From Branchiostoma lanceolatum (lineage: Eukaryota; Chordata; Leptocardii; Amphioxiformes; Branchiostomatidae), in contig NC_089730.1 of NCBI RefSeq assembly GCF_035083965.1, forward strand, positions 20,036,527 through 20,100,526: 64,000 nt of DNA. Reading direction: 5' to 3'. This document shows positions 61,667 to 64,000 of the stretch, piece after piece. Under the pieces are notes generated by a model. The model was not told the DNA's origin. It ran no database searches and worked only from the letters and a program-made list of their open reading frames with translations. Made by a program: the position numbers and the translations under genes. The first letter of the stretch is position 1, and every line of letters starts with the position of its first letter.

Positions 61667-63280
61667 TCAGTTTCTATGTTGCGGAATTGTCATTGTTTTT
61701 TTTTTTTCAGCCGTGCTGTCAGTTACGTGTCCCGAAACAGCTATGTGTTTCTTTAAAGTGGCTCTCGATACGGCTGAAAAGTAACACTGTTCACATTTGA
61801 AAGGTTTCTCCCCAGTATGTGTCATCATATGCGCAGTTAAGGAAGACCTATTAGTCGTTTTGTACCCGCATTCCCAACAAATGTATCGTTCCTCACCAGT
61901 GTGTCTCTTCATATGAAGTGAAAGTACAAACTTGTCAGACGTTCTATAGTCACATGTGTCGCACGCGAAGGGTTTCTCACCGGTGTGTGTGAACATGTGT
62001 CGATCTAAATTGCCCTTCAGTGCGGCAGAGTAGTCGCACTGGTCACATTTGTAGGGTTTCTCACCGGTATGTGTTCTCATGTGTGAACGTAAGCTAGCGA
62101 GCTGAGTTGTCGAATACCCACACTGGCCGCACATGTAGGGCTTTTCTCCAGTGTGCTGTGCTAGATGGCTAACTAAATTGCGCTTTTCAGCTGCGGAATA
62201 TTCGCAGTGGTCACATTTGTAGGGTTTTTCGCCTGTATGTGTTCTCATATGCCGAGACAGTGTGTTCTTTTGAGTCGCCCGGTACCCACACTCTCCACAA
62301 ATGTAGGGTTTTTCTCCAGAATGTTTGCGCACGTGTCGACTTAAGTGACTTTTTTCGGTAAACGAATAGTCACACTGGTCACATTTGTAGGGTTTCTCGC
62401 CGCGATGTCTCCGCATATGACCGGTTAGGCTGGACCGGTCAGCCGTCCTATATTCGCACTCTCCACACGTATACGGTTTTTCGCCAGTGTGTTTTAGCAA
62501 GTGTTGTTTCAAACTTTTTTTCCACGCTGTGGAATAGTCGCACTGGTCACATTTGTAGAGTTTTTCATCTGTGTGTTTTATCATATGTCCGGAAAGGCGA
62601 GACCTGACCGCCGTTCTGTATCCACACTCTCCACACATGAAGGGTTTTTCTCCGGTGTGCTTAGTCATATGGCGGTCTAAACTGCGTTTCTGTGCAGCAG
62701 AATAGTCACACTGGTCACACGCATAAGGTTTCTCACCTGTATGCTTTCTCAGATGGAGGTCTAAACTGCCCTTTCGTGCAGCAGAATAATCGCACTGGTC
62801 ACACGCATAAGGTTTCTCATCTGAATGCTTTCTCATATGGTGGTCTAAACTGTCCTTCCGTGCAGCAGAATAATCGCACTGGTCACATGTATAGGGTTTT
62901 TCACCTGTATGTTTTCTCACATGGCGGTCCAAACTACCCTTAAGTGCAGCAGAATAATCGCACCGGTCACACGTATAGGGTTTTTCACCTGTATGTTTTC
63001 TGATATGTCTCGATAGGACAGTCCTATCAGCTGATCGATAGTCACACTCCGAACACGCAAAGCGTTTATCCGCAGTACGTTTCACTGCTACCCTGCCCGC
63101 GGCCGTCTGCTCTGCTCGAGCCTGTACAGTACTAGTAGGATGGTCATATTTTACCCCGCACGGTTCCTCGCATGGAATGCCCTCTTCCTTGTTTTGCTGC
63201 CTCCCCATGTCTAATGTCTCACTGCTGTTTGGGTCTTTTACATGTTGCACAGTTGGAATCTCGGAGCGTACCTTGTCCAT
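61667..63280 (-). CDS. ZnfM, 16-finger C2H2 zinc-finger protein
   Basis: 537 residues; start at MDKVRSEIPTVQHVKD, two bases after a ttcacag acceptor. The leader of about 73 residues has DMGRQQNKEEGIPCEEPCGV and VKRTADKRF. Sixteen fingers. Fingers 2-5 are a fresh tandem array of the C-D-Q-C-D-Y-S-A-A type, repeated every 84 bp, so the alternation with the C-G-E-C-G-Y-R-T type is lost there. The last finger has a wider His spacing (HIAVSGH) and is followed by the basic tail EKKKTMTIPQHRN. This is the most complete C-terminus in the array. Confidence 0.95.
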   Translation of the reverse strand: MDKVRSEIPTVQHVKDPNSSETLDMGRQQNKEEGIPCEEPCGVKYDHPTSTVQARAEQTAAGRVAVKRTADKRFACSECDYRSADRTVLSRHIRKHTGEKPYTCDRCDYSAALKGSLDRHVRKHTGEKPYTCDQCDYSAARKDSLDHHMRKHSDEKPYACDQCDYSAARKGSLDLHLRKHTGEKPYACDQCDYSAAQKRSLDRHMTKHTGEKPFMCGECGYRTAVRSRLSGHMIKHTDEKLYKCDQCDYSTAWKKSLKQHLLKHTGEKPYTCGECEYRTADRSSLTGHMRRHRGEKPYKCDQCDYSFTEKSHLSRHVRKHSGEKPYICGECGYRATQKNTLSRHMRTHTGEKPYKCDHCEYSAAEKRNLVSHLAQHTGEKPYMCGQCGYSTTQLASLRSHMRTHTGEKPYKCDQCDYSAALKGNLDRHMFTHTGEKPFACDTCDYRTSDKFVLSLHMKRHTGEERYICWECGYKTTNRSSLTAHMMTHTGEKPFKCEQCYFSAVSRATLKKHIAVSGHVTDSTAEKKKTMTIPQHRN

Positions 63281-63591
63281 GTCTGTGAACAATAAATAAT
63301 CTGACATTGACAATGGAAAAGAAAACAGTTCCGATACCCACATCATTTCCGGTCAGAAAGCAAGGCCGTAGTAGATTACTATTATTACCAATGTAAAGGT
63401 GGGAAAATGAAAACAAAATATTTTTACAAGCCCTTTACTGCGCATCGGCTCTCTACTTCATGACCTCCTTTCTTCATGCCCCCCTCCCCCATTCCGAGTC
63501 GATGTACGATTGACCCCAAATACTCTTGTAGAGGTTGTTATCATATTTTCCTGTCGTTTAAGTACATTTCGATAACTAACAGAGGTATTAC
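63281..63591 (-). other. ZnfM intron 1
   Basis: Short intron with C-rich block tgcccccctcccccattcc (63477-63495), 97 bp from the donor at 63592. Confidence 0.6.
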
Positions 63592-63753
63592 CTGTGTGGT
63601 GGTTTTGCTGATGGGTCGACAAAGCGTTCAATCGCTAGAAAATCGGCTTAGGTTTCGATAAATGATCTTCCTGTCGCTGGTCGAAATGGCGGGAAAGCGC
63701 AATCGGGGTCAGCACTTCCGGTACGGCAAGGTCAAAGTGTACATACCTGATTA
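63592..63753 (-). promoter_or_regulatory. ZnfM 5' exon and shared promoter cassette
   Basis: Exon end 63592; tcgaaatggcggga 63681-63694; ggggtca; aaggtcaaag 63728-63737; tacctgatta 63744-63753. Confidence 0.76.
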
Positions 63754-64000
63754 CCCTATTGAAACCACAAGTGCCAGATAAAGAGTCTTGTACAGACTAT
63801 GGTCTGTAATGTTGGTGTAATCAACGATCATTATACTGTTTTATTCCTTCCCAGTTATGTATATCATCTGTGTTTCTTATTCAACTTGTTTTCCAAAAAT
63901 GTATATCATCTCTGTTACTTTTTTAAAACTTGTTTTCGGAACTTTTGTAGTACTTGACTAACCTGCTACTATTTGTTTGTCTTTCTTTGTGCACACTTTG
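63754..64000. other. Right edge, nothing recognised
   Basis: AT-rich text with gtgtttctta and ctgtgttac motifs like the region upstream of ZnfJ and ZnfK. No gene. Confidence 0.4.

Noticed and set aside
7328-63000. Many plus-strand frames rich in H-T-C-R-V-S or L-V-T-F-V-G
   Set aside because: These are antisense shadows of the 84-bp finger repeat.
62692-63000. CRISPR-like array of regular repeats
   Set aside because: The 84-bp periodicity is from tandem zinc-finger codons, not repeats with unique spacers.

Overview
The window looks like nuclear DNA of an invertebrate deuterostome, most likely a lancelet (Branchiostoma). This is inference. It rests on an intron-rich zeta-crystallin gene, an expanded lineage-type C2H2 zinc-finger (ZNF) array whose finger core is C-D-Y-S-A or C-G-Y-R-T, many short inverted-repeat elements and AT-rich intergenic DNA. 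No bacterial, plastid or mitochondrial signature is present. Every gene I can support is on the minus strand.

Region 1 (about 1-6070) holds the 5' and central exons of a quinone oxidoreductase / zeta-crystallin-like (CRYZ) gene. Exon phases join cleanly and the protein can be read for about 277 residues; the last exon or exons lie left of the window. Its introns are littered with repeated pieces of its own exons, and it has two tandem versions of one internal exon.

Region 2 (about 7180-63760) is a tandem array of 13 C2H2 zinc-finger genes, called ZnfA to ZnfM here from left to right. The last exon, which holds the whole reading frame, starts two bases after a splice acceptor with an acidic Cys-containing leader of about 60-75 residues, and then 7-36 fingers follow. 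Upstream of each, after an intron of roughly 0.2-1.5 kb, lies a small non-coding exon with a conserved donor. Next to that exon is a cassette shared by all 13 genes: a YY1-type ATGGCGG core, two AGGTCA-type half-sites and TACCTGATTA (plus-strand reading). One-to-one pairing of 13 cassettes with 13 genes shows the array grew by duplication of whole promoter-to-3'UTR units. F-G and I-J are related blocks, and J-K is a young tandem duplication.

The genes also changed internally. ZnfG is a four-fold head-to-tail fusion of leader plus fingers, ZnfC is a two-fold fusion, ZnfD has nine leader repeats, and ZnfA carries a coding 54-bp minisatellite. Most reading frames end inside or just before decayed finger remnants, so the proteins have eroded from the C-terminus. 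ZnfK and ZnfL have lost the ancestral start codon (ATG to ATA).

Mobile DNA sits in introns and flanks: a 207-bp perfect foldback element with a 9-bp target duplication, a 1.35-kb TTAA-flanked piggyBac-type element, a 489-bp element with CAC-type termini and a 5-bp target duplication (confirmed by the empty paralogous site), paired 170-bp MITEs, LINE 3' ends and several microsatellites. I saw no rRNA, tRNA, CRISPR array or virus-like element.
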